DNA of 64,000 nt from contig JACPOS010000015.1 of the NCBI GenBank assembly GCA_016191395.1, positions 62,001 through 126,000 of the forward strand. Direction: 5' to 3'. This DNA is from Chloroflexota bacterium (GTDB lineage: Bacteria > Chloroflexota > Limnocylindria > Limnocylindrales > CSP1-4). Positions 37,701 through 46,354 of this stretch are shown piece after piece. The translations under genes were made by a program, and so were the position numbers. The notes below the pieces were generated by a model. It saw only the letters and a program-made list of their open reading frames with translations, searched no databases and was not told the origin of the DNA. Within the stretch, counting starts at the first letter, position 1. Each line of letters opens with the position of its first letter.

Positions 37701-38479
37701 GCGCGCAGCGTACCGGTCGGGTCGAGCGGTTCGCGCCGTCCGAGACGAATGCCACGCGGCGGGCGCTCCAGGATCTCGGCCCGACCACCCTGCAGCCTCG
37801 CCCAGAGGATCCCCGGCCCGGGCCATGGCGCCGACGGGCCACGAACCGCTTCCAGGGTTGTCTCGATCGCCGCTGGAAAGGACGCCGCGAGGGTCGCTTC
37901 GAACGTTCGGACGATGCTCAGGGTCGTCGCCGTAGACCGGATCAGCAAGAGCGGGGTGACGGTGCGGCCGACGACACCAGTGTCCGCGAGTGCGGCCGCC
38001 TTCTCAGCCACGCGACGCTGGATCGTGTCAATTGCGCGGAGCTCGGAATGCACCTCACACGCCACACCCGCCGTGTTATCGCGCAGCCCGATCGCGAGAT
38101 CGATGAATCCCCGCGCCTTTGGAACCGCGAGTTCGGGGAAAGGACGCCAGCGCGGATGCAGCTGCCGGATCAAAGCCTCGACGATCGGTGCCTGCAGTCT
38201 GTCGCGAATTCGCGGACCTGCGCCAGCGAAGAGACGCATCCCCAGGTCAGCACCAAGCGCCGAAGCAACGGCAACGAGCACGTCGATGCTTGGCTGCACC
38301 AGTCCTCGCTCGATTCGGGAAAGGTGGCCCTGGTCGATGCCGGCGGCGGCAGCCAGCGCCGCCTGTGAGATTCCGGATTCCTCACGCAGCTCCCGGACCT
38401 GCACCCCGGCATGCTCACGGACCCGGCGCCTCTTGCGCTCGAGTTCCCTGATCCCGATCGGAAGCTGCGGCGCCGCCAT
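37697..38479 (-). CDS. XRE-family HTH regulator with a C-terminal nuclease-fold-like domain
   Basis: 260 aa. Residues about 25-85 are a Cro/C1-type helix-turn-helix (VRELREESGISQAALAAAAG, then HLSRIERGLVQPS). The C-terminal 150 residues contain GFIDLAIGL and ACEVHSELR followed by IQRRVAEKA, an arrangement like the PD-(D/E)XK-fold tails seen in other HTH proteins, though the Lys of E-x-K is His here. It probably regulates itself and the DUF4260 gene. It might alternatively act on DNA directly. Confidence 0.72.
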   Translation of the reverse strand: MAAPQLPIGIRELERKRRRVREHAGVQVRELREESGISQAALAAAAGIDQGHLSRIERGLVQPSIDVLVAVASALGADLGMRLFAGAGPRIRDRLQAPIVEALIRQLHPRWRPFPELAVPKARGFIDLAIGLRDNTAGVACEVHSELRAIDTIQRRVAEKAAALADTGVVGRTVTPLLLIRSTATTLSIVRTFEATLAASFPAAIETTLEAVRGPSAPWPGPGILWARLQGGRAEILERPPRGIRLGRREPLDPTGTLRA

Positions 38480-38787
38480 GACTGCCAGTCAACATCACGA
38501 GTCTTGTCTGCGGCTTACCCGGGAATTCCTGTCGGATTCGAAGCGCTATCCCCCTGGCCATGACTGCGAGGCAAGAAATCGCGTCGGGGCGGAGTAAAGG
38601 TGCCGCATGGGTCGACCGACGCCCGCTGTGTTGACTCGGGGACATGAAAGGCGCGTGATTCGGCAACCCATGGGGTTCGATCGTCCGCCTACCTCCAGGA
38701 AACATGGCTCGCGGACATGGCGGCTCGGCGCGGCACCGCGCGCGGGCACCGGCATCGTGCTGCGCGAGGTGGCAGAACCGGGCCCGA
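38480..38787. other. Intergenic region, no gene recognised
   Basis: 308 bp between the XRE gene start and the stop of the 38788 gene. G+C looks somewhat lower than average in 38500-38600. It must contain the XRE gene promoter; I see no clear hairpin terminator for the flanking gene. A GGTTCGATC string at 38674-38682 resembles a tRNA T-loop but no tRNA fold surrounds it. Confidence 0.5.
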
Positions 38788-39396
38788 CTACTCAATCAGG
38801 GTGCTCTCCTCGACGTTGATCATCCGGGCGTAGAGGATCTGCTCGTTGACCTCGAGATTGTTGATGAGGCTGAGTGCCCGGACGATGCCGTGGCCCACGA
38901 GCTCGCCGGCGACCTCCCCGAACTCCACCTCGACGATCACGTTGTCCGCGCGGACGTCGTTGGAGACGCCGGTCGGGTCGCGCCACATGCCGGCGCCGCT
39001 CAGCTGCGTGGCGGCCGGGATGAACTCGAAGGCGAAGGACTTCGCGCGCGGCAAGGTGAGCGTGAGCAGCTCGCGCTGGACGCGGTCGAAGCTCGTCGCC
39101 GTCGTCGCGTCCCCAAAGAGCAGGGCGTACAGGACGTCCTTGGCATGCTCCAGGAGCTCGTCGCCGCTCGGGCGCCGGTGCGGCGGCGCGATGGGATCGG
39201 TTCCCTTGGCGGGCGTGGCGGGATCGAGGTGGCCGGCCTCGATCAGGGCATCGCGATCGAGATGGGCGTGGCGCTGCACGAACGCCGCCACCGCGTCCAG
39301 GTCCAGGGCGAGCGAGGTGACCCGCTCCATGCGGACCGCCCTGGCGGCCGAGGCGGATGCAGCGGCCCCATCGCCGGCGCCCTCGCCGCCGCTCAA
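38788..39396 (-). CDS. Unknown protein coupled to fdhD
   Basis: 202 aa. N-terminal low-complexity Ala/Gly segment, then an alpha-rich middle and a more ordered C-terminal half ([60 protein letters not shown]). It has no Cys and is not FdhE, which carries CxxC zinc sites. Its ATG overlaps the TGA of fdhD (ATGA), so it is made together with the formate dehydrogenase sulfurtransferase. A maturation or chaperone role is a reasonable guess only. Confidence 0.65.
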   Translation of the reverse strand: MSGGEGAGDGAAASASAARAVRMERVTSLALDLDAVAAFVQRHAHLDRDALIEAGHLDPATPAKGTDPIAPPHRRPSGDELLEHAKDVLYALLFGDATTATSFDRVQRELLTLTLPRAKSFAFEFIPAATQLSGAGMWRDPTGVSNDVRADNVIVEVEFGEVAGELVGHGIVRALSLINNLEVNEQILYARMINVEESTLIE

Positions 39397-40289
39397 CGGG
39401 CCGCCATCAGGTCACGCAGGTCGATCCTGCCGTCGTGGCTGTACACGTTGAACCCGTCGCCGCGCAGGAATCCGATGAGGGTCACGCCCAGCCGGTCCGC
39501 CAGGCGGACCGCGAGATCGGACGGCGCCGACACCGCGCAGATGATCGGCACGCCGGCGACCGCGGCCTTCTGCACGATCTCGAAGCTCACCCGTCCCGAG
39601 ACCATCAGGAGGCGATCCCACAGCGGCAGCTCCCGGACTCGCACCCGCGAGCCGATGAGCTTGTCCAGCGCGTTGTGGCGGCCAACGTCCTCGCGGATCG
39701 CGACGAGCGTCCCGTCCGTGTTGAACAGGCCGGCGGCGTGCAGCCCGCCCGTCCGCTCGAACGCGGCCTGCGCCGCGCGCAGCTCGTCCGGCATGGACGT
39801 GATGACCTTCCGGGAGACGACCGGCAGGTTCTTCGGCAAGGGCTCGCAGCGGATGGCGACGTCGTCGATGGAGGCCTTGCCGCAGATCCCGCACGACGCA
39901 GTGGCGATGAAGTTGCGCTTCGCGACCAGCGAGGGATCGAACCGCCGCGCGAGGCGGACGAGCACGCTGTCGTCGGGCTCCGCCATGACCCCCGGGTCGC
40001 CGTACTGCACCCCGACGACCTCATTGCCGGCGAGCAGGCCCTCGCTCGTCAGGAATCCGAGGGCGAGCTCTTCCTCGTGCCCCGGCGTGCGCATCGTGAC
40101 CGCGACCTGGACCGGGTCCTGGCGCGGACCGGCGGCACGGATCTCCAGCGGCTCCTCGCCGACCACGAGATCGTCACGGACCTCCAGCTCCGACCCGCGC
40201 ACGGCGACCACCTTCGTGCTGGTGACGTGCCGGATCGGCAGGTCCGGGTCCAGCGGCATCCGGGCTGCTGCCTCGGACGAGGCGGCCAC
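39393..40289 (-). CDS. fdhD: Formate dehydrogenase accessory sulfurtransferase
   Basis: 298 aa. FdhD transfers sulfur to the bis-MGD cofactor before its insertion into formate dehydrogenase. The catalytic-loop cysteines are in [13 protein letters not shown]. Family blocks [30 protein letters not shown] and [13 protein letters not shown] are all present. It lies between the DUF2277 gene (3-bp gap) and the unknown 38788 gene (ATGA overlap). It is about 2.6 kb from the end of the formate dehydrogenase genes, its obvious client. Confidence 0.93.
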   Translation of the reverse strand: MAASSEAAARMPLDPDLPIRHVTSTKVVAVRGSELEVRDDLVVGEEPLEIRAAGPRQDPVQVAVTMRTPGHEEELALGFLTSEGLLAGNEVVGVQYGDPGVMAEPDDSVLVRLARRFDPSLVAKRNFIATASCGICGKASIDDVAIRCEPLPKNLPVVSRKVITSMPDELRAAQAAFERTGGLHAAGLFNTDGTLVAIREDVGRHNALDKLIGSRVRVRELPLWDRLLMVSGRVSFEIVQKAAVAGVPIICAVSAPSDLAVRLADRLGVTLIGFLRGDGFNVYSHDGRIDLRDLMAAR

Positions 40290-40292
40290 GGG

Positions 40293-40553
40293 TCAGTGGG
40301 GATGCGTGTGCGCGACGGCGCGGGCAGGCGGGCGGCGGTCCGGACCGGGCTCCACGTCGCAACCCACCGCGAGGATGAGACGCTGCGACGCTGCCGCGAT
40401 CTCGGCGATTGCCGCCTCGAATGCCTCGGCATTCCGCGCCGACGGCTGGCGAAAGCCGCTGACCTTGCGGACGTACTGGCGCGCCGCTGCCTCGACCTCG
40501 CCGGTGGTTGCCGCTTCGTCCTGGTGCCGGAGGGTTCGGATGCTTCTGCACAT
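40293..40553 (-). CDS. DUF2277 family protein
   Basis: 86 aa. The family begins MCRSIRTLR and contains [19 protein letters not shown], both seen here; a helical C-terminal half ends in a His-rich tail (RAVAHTHPH). Function is unknown. First gene of the DUF2277-fdhD-unknown unit. The start is fixed by the conserved MCRSI and by TACGCT 6 nt upstream. Confidence 0.85.
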   Translation of the reverse strand: MCRSIRTLRHQDEAATTGEVEAAARQYVRKVSGFRQPSARNAEAFEAAIAEIAAASQRLILAVGCDVEPGPDRRPPARAVAHTHPH

Positions 40554-40559
40554 GGCGGG

Positions 40560-40565
40560 AGCGTA
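40560..40565 (-). promoter_or_regulatory. -10 box (TACGCT), leaderless promoter of the fdhD unit
   Basis: TACGCT on the minus strand is 6 nt before ATG 40553, a start independently fixed by family conservation. Confidence 0.55.
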
Positions 40566-40668
40566 CCAACGGCCGTGCATTTCGGCCGTGGTTGTAATGC
40601 CCCTGTGATTCTCGATTTGCGCTGGTCGGGGATGATGTAGCCCGACCACGCACGAGGGCCGCCCGCAC

Positions 40669-42873
40669 TTGGATCCGATCACGACCGCGCTCCAGATCGC
40701 GTTCTACGTCCTGTTCGCCGTGAGCGTCTGGCAGTACGTGCGGCACCGTGGCACGCTCGAGCTGTCCGTGCTCGCGATCTTCGGCTCCTTCGCAGCCCTG
40801 TTCTTCCTGACCTTCCTCAACGCGATCCTGCCCGCCATCGCGCCGATCGCACGGCCCGCCCTCGTCGCCATCCTGTTCGCCCAGCCGTACCTGGTCCTCC
40901 GGCTCATCGCCCAGATCCGGTCGGTCCCGCGGATCCGGATGCGGATCGCGCTGCTGGGCGCCGTTGCCGCCTGGCAGGCGATCGTCCTCCTGCCGATCGC
41001 GCTCCCGGAAGCGCGGCAGCTCGGCACCGTGTTCGCAGTCGTGTACTTCTTCGCCGTCGAGATCGGTGCGGCGGCGTGGTTCGCACGCGACAGCCGCAGG
41101 CGCTACGGCGTCGCCCGGCTGCGACTCGCGCTGGCGGCGGTCGGCACCGGCCTGTTCGGTGCGTCGATCCTCCTCGCCGGCCTGACGTCGGTCGCTCGGC
41201 CCGTCGGTGCACCTGCGGACTCCCAGTCGGTCACCCGCCTGCTGGTGCTCATTGCGACCCTGGGCTACCTGGGCGCATTCGTGCCACCGAGCTGGTTCCG
41301 TCGCTGGATCAACCGGGCGGCATCGTTCCAGCTCGTCCGCAAGCTCGTGCTGCCGCCCCCGGAGATGAGCCCCGGTGGCCTGTGGACCGACCTCGCCCTC
41401 ACCGCGCGCGACATCCTCGGCGCTCGCAGGGTCTCGATCCTGCCCGCCGCCCCCGGCGTTCCCCTGGCGCAGGTCGGTGATGTTGCGGAGGGTGCGCCGG
41501 ACGCGGCCGGTGCCGACGCTGGTGCGGGCGGTGGCGACCGCCCGGTGAGCCGATCCACCGTGGAGCTGGCGGTGCGGACAGGCGGCGGGGTCACCGAGCT
41601 GCTCGTCGCCGACGTGGAGGGCAGACAACTGTTCGTCGACGACGATGTCGCGTTGATCCGCGACCTCGCCTCGCTGACCGCCCACGCGATCGACCGTGAG
41701 GAGAAGCTCATCGGCCTCGGCGAGGCCAGGCGCGAAGCTGCCGAGGCACGCCTGGTACGGGCGAGCGAGGCACGCTTCCGCGCCCTGCTGGAGGCAGACC
41801 CGAACGCGATCCTCGCGCTGGACGAGGAGAGTCGCGTCACCTGGGCCACGCGGCAGGCCGGGGTCGTCTTCGGCTGCGGGGTGGGCGACCTCATGGGGCT
41901 CCCGCTGGGCGACCTGGTCGCGCTGCACAAGGACGAGACGCCCACCTCCGTCGGCGATCGGCCGGTGTACCGGTCCGAGACGACGGGCCGCCGGAGGGAC
42001 GGCACGCACTTCCCCGCCGAGGTCGCGCGGAGCACGTTCGAGCTGGACGGCCGGCCGTTCCAGCTCGCGGTCCTGTCGGACGTGACCTGGCGCCACGAGG
42101 CCGACCAGGTCCGCGAGCGATTCCTGGGCGTCCTCTCACACGAGCTTCGAACCCCGGTCACGTCCATCTACGGCGGCACGCAGCTCCTCCTGGGCCGCGG
42201 TGCGCGACTGGACGACGCGACGCGCAACGAGCTGCTCGTGGGCGTGGCGGCGGAAGCGGAGCGACTGCAGCGGATGATCGAGAACATCGTTGCGATGGCC
42301 CGCATCGAGCGGGGCGGCGACTTCGGCGCAATGCGCCCCGTCCTTCCCGAGCGGATCATCGCCCAGCTCGTGGAACGGGAGCGGGCGCTGTGGCCGGACG
42401 TCACGATCAAGCTCCTGCCCAACAACCACCTGCAGATGGTCGCGGCAGACGAGGACTACCTGGCCCAGATCATGCGCAACCTGCTGTCCAACGCCGCGAA
42501 GTACAGCGGCAAGGGCTCCACGGTCGAGGTCAGCCTGGAGGACGTCGGGGACGAGGTCATCGTCCGCGTCTGCGATGACGGCCCGGGCATCACCGAGGAG
42601 GACGCCGACCGGCTGTTCGGCCTGTACTACCGGGCGGCGCAGCAGGCGTCGATCGCACCGGGCGCCGGAATCGGGCTGTTCGTGTGCCGGGAGCTGGTGA
42701 CCGCTATGGGCGGGCGGATCTGGGCGAAGAGCCGCCCGGACAAGGGCGCGGAGTTCGGGTTCACGATGCCGGTGTACGTGGACGAGCCCGAGGCTTCGCA
42801 GGGCACGGACGACGGAGTCGTCATCGCCGCAGCCACGAGCCCCTCGGAGGCCGGCGCGCCCGCGAGCGTCTAG
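40669..42873 (+). CDS. Membrane sensor histidine kinase with GAF-like and PAS domains
   Basis: 734 aa. About seven N-terminal membrane helices (residues 5-215), a GAF-like region (about 225-345), a PAS domain (ARFRALLEADPNAILALDEE), then DHp with the phospho-acceptor His (FLGVLSHELRTPVTS) and an HATPase domain with N box (QIMRNLLSNAAKY), G1 (CDDGPGI) and G2 (GAGIGLFVC). It autophosphorylates in response to a membrane or redox signal; no response regulator is adjacent. The TTG start has GAGGG upstream and is uncertain. A 7-bp hairpin (GGTCGGG / CCCGACC, 40624-40647) precedes it. Confidence 0.85.
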   Translation: MDPITTALQIAFYVLFAVSVWQYVRHRGTLELSVLAIFGSFAALFFLTFLNAILPAIAPIARPALVAILFAQPYLVLRLIAQIRSVPRIRMRIALLGAVAAWQAIVLLPIALPEARQLGTVFAVVYFFAVEIGAAAWFARDSRRRYGVARLRLALAAVGTGLFGASILLAGLTSVARPVGAPADSQSVTRLLVLIATLGYLGAFVPPSWFRRWINRAASFQLVRKLVLPPPEMSPGGLWTDLALTARDILGARRVSILPAAPGVPLAQVGDVAEGAPDAAGADAGAGGGDRPVSRSTVELAVRTGGGVTELLVADVEGRQLFVDDDVALIRDLASLTAHAIDREEKLIGLGEARREAAEARLVRASEARFRALLEADPNAILALDEESRVTWATRQAGVVFGCGVGDLMGLPLGDLVALHKDETPTSVGDRPVYRSETTGRRRDGTHFPAEVARSTFELDGRPFQLAVLSDVTWRHEADQVRERFLGVLSHELRTPVTSIYGGTQLLLGRGARLDDATRNELLVGVAAEAERLQRMIENIVAMARIERGGDFGAMRPVLPERIIAQLVERERALWPDVTIKLLPNNHLQMVAADEDYLAQIMRNLLSNAAKYSGKGSTVEVSLEDVGDEVIVRVCDDGPGITEEDADRLFGLYYRAAQQASIAPGAGIGLFVCRELVTAMGGRIWAKSRPDKGAEFGFTMPVYVDEPEASQGTDDGVVIAAATSPSEAGAPASV

Positions 42874-42886
42874 GGCTCGCTGGCGT

Positions 42887-44260
42887 CTAGCGCGAGGCGA
42901 ACCGCGCCGTGAAGTGCCGGAGCGCGGGCGGTTGCGACACGATGCGGACGCCGCGCAGCGACGCCGCGCGTCCGGCGACGTACCGGACGACCTCGATCAC
43001 GTAGTCGATGTGGCTCTGGGTGTACGTGCGGCGCGGAATCGCGAGGCGGACGAGATCCATGGGCCCCGGCGCTTCTGAGCCGTCCGGGTGCATCCCGAAC
43101 ATCACCGTCCCGATCTCGCAGCCCCGGATCCCACCCTCCCGGTAGAGCGCGATCGCGAGCGCCTGCCCCGGGTACTCCAGCGGCGGGATGTGCGGCAGGA
43201 GGGCGCGGGCGTCGAGGTAGATCGCGTGCCCGCCGAAGGGCTTGACCAGCGGCACGCCGGCCGCATCCAGCGCCTCGCCGAGATACGCCGTGGAGCGCAC
43301 GCGGTAGCGCAGGTAGTCCTCGTCCACGACCTCGCGGAGGCCCTGGGCGATCGCCTCCAGGTCGCGACCGGCCAGGCCACCGTAGGTGACGAAGCCCTCG
43401 GTGAGGATCAGCAGGTTCCGGCACTGCTCCGCGAGCGCGTCGTCGTTCACCGCCAGCCAGCCCCCGATGTTCGCGAGGCCGTCCTTCTTCGCCGACATCG
43501 TCATGCCGTCGGCGAGCGAGGCCATCTCGCGAACGATGTCGGGGATCGATCGATCGGCCTGGCCCGGCTCGCGCAGCTTGATGAACCACGCGTTCTCGGC
43601 AAATCGGCAGGCGTCCAGGAAGAGCGGCACCGAATGGCGGTCGCACACCGCCCGCACCGCGCGCAGGTTCTCCAGCGACACCGGCTGGCCGCCACCCGAG
43701 TTGTTGGTGACCGTCACGAACACGATCGGCACGTTCCCGGCGTGCTCATCGAGGAAGCGATCGAGCGCCGCGACGTCCATGTTGCCCTTGAACGGGTGGA
43801 TGTACCCGGGGTCGCGGCCCTCTGGAATGACGAGGTCGACGGCCGTCGCGCCGCTGGCCTCCACGTTCGCCCGGGTCGTGTCGAAATGGGTGTTGTTGGG
43901 CACGACCCTGCCTGGCCCGCCGACGACGCTGAACAGGATCTTCTCCGCCGCGCGTCCCTGATGGGTGGGGATGACGTGCTTGAACGGGAACAGCGCCTGC
44001 ACGCTCTCGAGGAAGGCGAACCACGACGGCGAGCCGGCGTAGCTCTCGTCGCCGTGCTGGATCGCGGCCCACTGGTCGCGGCTCATCGCGCCGGTGCCAG
44101 AATCGGTCAGGAGATCGATCAGGACGTCATCGGCGTGGAGGTTGAACAGGTTGTACCCGGCCGTCTCGAGCGCCGCGTCGCGCTGCTCGACCGTGGTCAG
44201 CCGGATCGGCTCGACGGAGTGGATCCGGAACGGCTCGATGATCGTGCGCCAGCGGTCCAC
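42887..44260 (-). CDS. tnaA: Tryptophanase / tyrosine phenol-lyase family PLP enzyme
   Basis: 457 aa. A beta-eliminating lyase splitting tryptophan to indole, pyruvate and ammonia, or tyrosine to phenol. Family motifs: FNLHADDVLIDLLTDSGT, GDESYAGS, IPTHQGRAAEK, VTNNSGGGQPVS, the PLP lysine in MSAKKDGLANIGGW, and IPRRTYTQSHIDY. Tryptophanase versus phenol-lyase cannot be decided with certainty. GTG 44260 is preferred: TATGCT sits 7 nt upstream, and the more upstream ATG (44272) lies within that -10 box. Confidence 0.88.
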   Translation of the reverse strand: MDRWRTIIEPFRIHSVEPIRLTTVEQRDAALETAGYNLFNLHADDVLIDLLTDSGTGAMSRDQWAAIQHGDESYAGSPSWFAFLESVQALFPFKHVIPTHQGRAAEKILFSVVGGPGRVVPNNTHFDTTRANVEASGATAVDLVIPEGRDPGYIHPFKGNMDVAALDRFLDEHAGNVPIVFVTVTNNSGGGQPVSLENLRAVRAVCDRHSVPLFLDACRFAENAWFIKLREPGQADRSIPDIVREMASLADGMTMSAKKDGLANIGGWLAVNDDALAEQCRNLLILTEGFVTYGGLAGRDLEAIAQGLREVVDEDYLRYRVRSTAYLGEALDAAGVPLVKPFGGHAIYLDARALLPHIPPLEYPGQALAIALYREGGIRGCEIGTVMFGMHPDGSEAPGPMDLVRLAIPRRTYTQSHIDYVIEVVRYVAGRAASLRGVRIVSQPPALRHFTARFASR

Positions 44261-44267
44261 GCTTCCG

Positions 44268-44273
44268 AGCATA
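44268..44273 (-). promoter_or_regulatory. -10 box (TATGCT), leaderless promoter of tnaA
   Basis: TATGCT is 7 nt before GTG 44260 on the minus strand. The ATG inside the box would otherwise be taken as the start. Confidence 0.5.
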
Positions 44274-44303
44274 CGCCGGGCTTCGGCCTGGCGCCCCTCG
44301 GGG

Positions 44304-44897
44304 TCAGCCGAGCTTCCAGTACACCCCGCCGCCCGTGAAGCAGTGGCGCAGGAGCGTGCACAGCCCGCGGGTCATGTCCCACGTCCTGCCGGCAACGTAC
44401 GGTCCGCGGTCGATGACCATCGTCGTGACCGTTCGGCCGTTGTACCGGAACGTCACCTTCGTGCCGCACGGCAGCGTCCGGTGCGCGACGCCGACGGTGT
44501 CCGGCTGGATCCCGCCCGGGACCATGCCGCACGCGCCGCTGCGGCCGTAGAAGCCTGGCCCGTACCAGCTGATGTTGTTGTCCAGGCGCCACAGGATCTG
44601 CACCGTCGGGGCGTTCGCGGGGAGGTCGACGACCGGGCGGTCCAGCGGAATCCCCGCGATCGGGCGCGGTTCGCTCAAGATCGCGGCGGCATCGAGGCGG
44701 CCGGTGGACGCGAGGTCTGGATCGAGCTGTGGAATCGTCATCGACGTCTCCGACCAACCGAGCCCGACAGCCTGGAAGGCCGAAGGATCGATGGCAGCCG
44801 GCGCGCCTGGAATGCGCGAACCGGCCAGCCCGGGGACGACGACCGAGGCGAGTGCCGCAATGAGCGCAGCACGCGCGACGACTCTGGGGAGTCGCAC
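44304..44897 (-). CDS. Secreted RlpA-like double-psi beta-barrel protein
   Basis: 197 aa. A signal peptide (MRLPRVVARAALIAALASVV) and a linker of about 90 residues precede an RlpA-like barrel: SWYGPGFYGRSGACG, VAHRTLPCGTKV, MVIDRGPYVAGRTWD. The barrel contains the Asp-Arg-Gly of RlpA/expansin proteins, which act on peptidoglycan glycan strands; some members only bind. It ends with two Cys (GLCTLLRHC). Start GTG 44897 puts the signal peptide first; GTG 44909 or ATG 44912 would add a few residues. Confidence 0.78.
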   Translation of the reverse strand: MRLPRVVARAALIAALASVVVPGLAGSRIPGAPAAIDPSAFQAVGLGWSETSMTIPQLDPDLASTGRLDAAAILSEPRPIAGIPLDRPVVDLPANAPTVQILWRLDNNISWYGPGFYGRSGACGMVPGGIQPDTVGVAHRTLPCGTKVTFRYNGRTVTTMVIDRGPYVAGRTWDMTRGLCTLLRHCFTGGGVYWKLG

Positions 44898-44980
44898 GTC
44901 TGGGTCCACCATACCCCAGGTGGGCTTGCGGTGGGCTGGCGCGACCGCGTGCGAGCACGTCACAGCATGATCGCAGTCCC

Positions 44981-45949
44981 GTGACGGACGCCCTCGAGGC
45001 CCGGGGCACGGCGACGACGCGTTCGATGCGGCTCCCGGAGCCGCTGGATCTCCGATCGGTGCTGGGTCCGCTTGTCCGCGGCGCAGGCGACCCCACGATC
45101 CGGGTCTCGGCGGGATCGGCGGCCCGCGCCTCCGTCACGGTGGACGGTCCGGCTTCCATCGAGATCCGGTCGACCGGCGCGTCGGTCGATGCCTGGGCCT
45201 GGGGTCCCGGCGCGGCCCGGCTGCTGGACGGGCTGCCGGCCGCCCTCGGCCTGGACGACGACGACACGGGCTTCGATCCGAGCCTGCATCCCGTGGTCGC
45301 CGGACTCGCCCGCCGGCTTGGCCGCGTGCGCCTGGGCCGGACCGGCGCCGTGTGGGAGGCGCTCCTGCCGGCGATGCTCGAGCAGCGAATCACCGGGACG
45401 GAGGCCTGGCGCAACTTCCGCCGGCTGGTCCGTGCGCACGGTTCGGCGGCCCCGGGCCCGCACGGCCTGCTGCTCCCGCCCACGCCCGCGACGGTGGCCG
45501 CGCTCCCCTCGTGGACGCTGACCGGCCTCGGGATCGAGCCTCGCCGCGGCACGCTCCTGCGGCGGATTGCGCGCGAGGCCGGTCGCCTGGAGGCCCTCGC
45601 GGGAGCCGCGCGCCTGCCGGGTGGCGGCGGCGCGGGTGCGGCGGCGCTGGCGGCCGCGCTCCAGGCCCACCAGGGGATCGGTCCGTGGACCGCCGCAGAG
45701 GTGACGGTTCGCGCGCTCGGCGACCCGGACGCGGTGAGCGTGGCCGATGCGCACCTGTCGAACGTCGTCGCGTTCGCACTCACGCGCGCGCCGCGCGGCA
45801 CCGATGAGCGGATGCTGGAGCTGCTGGCACCGTGGGCCGGCCATCGAGCGCGCGTGATCCGGCTGATCGAGCGGTCCGGGATCACGCCGCCTCGCTATGG
45901 CCCCAGGGTCGCCCCTCGCGACCTCGCTCGCGACCTGTCCCGGCGCTGA
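44981..45949 (+). CDS. HhH-GPD DNA glycosylase (AlkA-like)
   Basis: 322 aa. The helix-hairpin-helix (LQAHQGIGPWTAAEV) and the catalytic Asp region (SVADAHLSN) are typical of the AlkA-like 3-methyladenine glycosylase group. The N-terminal beta-rich half fits the AlkA-N type domain. It removes alkylated bases from DNA. No Fe-S Cys cluster is present, so it is not an EndoIII-type enzyme. Start GTG 44981 with a CATGAT box 9 nt upstream; divergent from the RlpA-like gene. Confidence 0.82.
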   Translation: MTDALEARGTATTRSMRLPEPLDLRSVLGPLVRGAGDPTIRVSAGSAARASVTVDGPASIEIRSTGASVDAWAWGPGAARLLDGLPAALGLDDDDTGFDPSLHPVVAGLARRLGRVRLGRTGAVWEALLPAMLEQRITGTEAWRNFRRLVRAHGSAAPGPHGLLLPPTPATVAALPSWTLTGLGIEPRRGTLLRRIAREAGRLEALAGAARLPGGGGAGAAALAAALQAHQGIGPWTAAEVTVRALGDPDAVSVADAHLSNVVAFALTRAPRGTDERMLELLAPWAGHRARVIRLIERSGITPPRYGPRVAPRDLARDLSRR

Positions 45950-45953
45950 GGCG

Positions 45954-45959
45954 TATCGT
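45954..45959 (+). promoter_or_regulatory. -10 box (TATCGT), leaderless promoter
   Basis: TATCGT is 8 nt before the ATG at 45968, in the 18-bp gap after the glycosylase gene. Confidence 0.4.
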
Positions 45960-45967
45960 CGGGCGCG

Positions 45968-46330
45968 ATGGCTGCCATGCCCAGGTTCGAGAAGTCGCCG
46001 CCCGAGCTCGTCGAGAGGTTCGCGTCGGCGCTGGATCGCGTCGGCGGCCCGGACACGACGCGACGGCCCATGTTCGGCTACCCGTGCGCGTGGGTCGGCG
46101 GCAACATGGCGAGCGGCCTGTTCTCGACGTGGTGGTGGGTCCGGCTCCCGCCGGATCGCCTCGCCGCGGTCCTTGCGTCGGGCGAGGGACGCCCGTTCGA
46201 GGTCATGCCCGGCCGCGGGATGAAGGGCTACGTCGCGATGTCGGATGCGATCCTCGCGGACGACGCCCTCGTCGACGCCTGGGTCCGCGAGGCCCTGGAC
46301 TACACCGCGACGCTGCCGCCCAGGCGCTAG
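45968..46330 (+). CDS. TfoX N-terminal-domain protein
   Basis: 120 aa. The TfoX-N fold is indicated by TTRRPMFGYPCAWVGGNM and the later FEVMPGRGMKGYVAM plus WVREALDY. Stand-alone TfoX-N proteins are common; a competence role is known for full TfoX in gammaproteobacteria but is not implied here. It follows the glycosylase gene by 18 bp and its stop is 24 bp from that of the convergent peptidase gene. Confidence 0.85.
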   Translation: MAAMPRFEKSPPELVERFASALDRVGGPDTTRRPMFGYPCAWVGGNMASGLFSTWWWVRLPPDRLAAVLASGEGRPFEVMPGRGMKGYVAMSDAILADDALVDAWVREALDYTATLPPRR

Positions 46331-46354
46331 GCCGCGAACCGCCGGGAACCAGCG

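Noticed and set aside
38630-38710. A tRNA suggested by GGTTCGATC
   Set aside because: No pairing acceptor, anticodon or T stem could be drawn around it.
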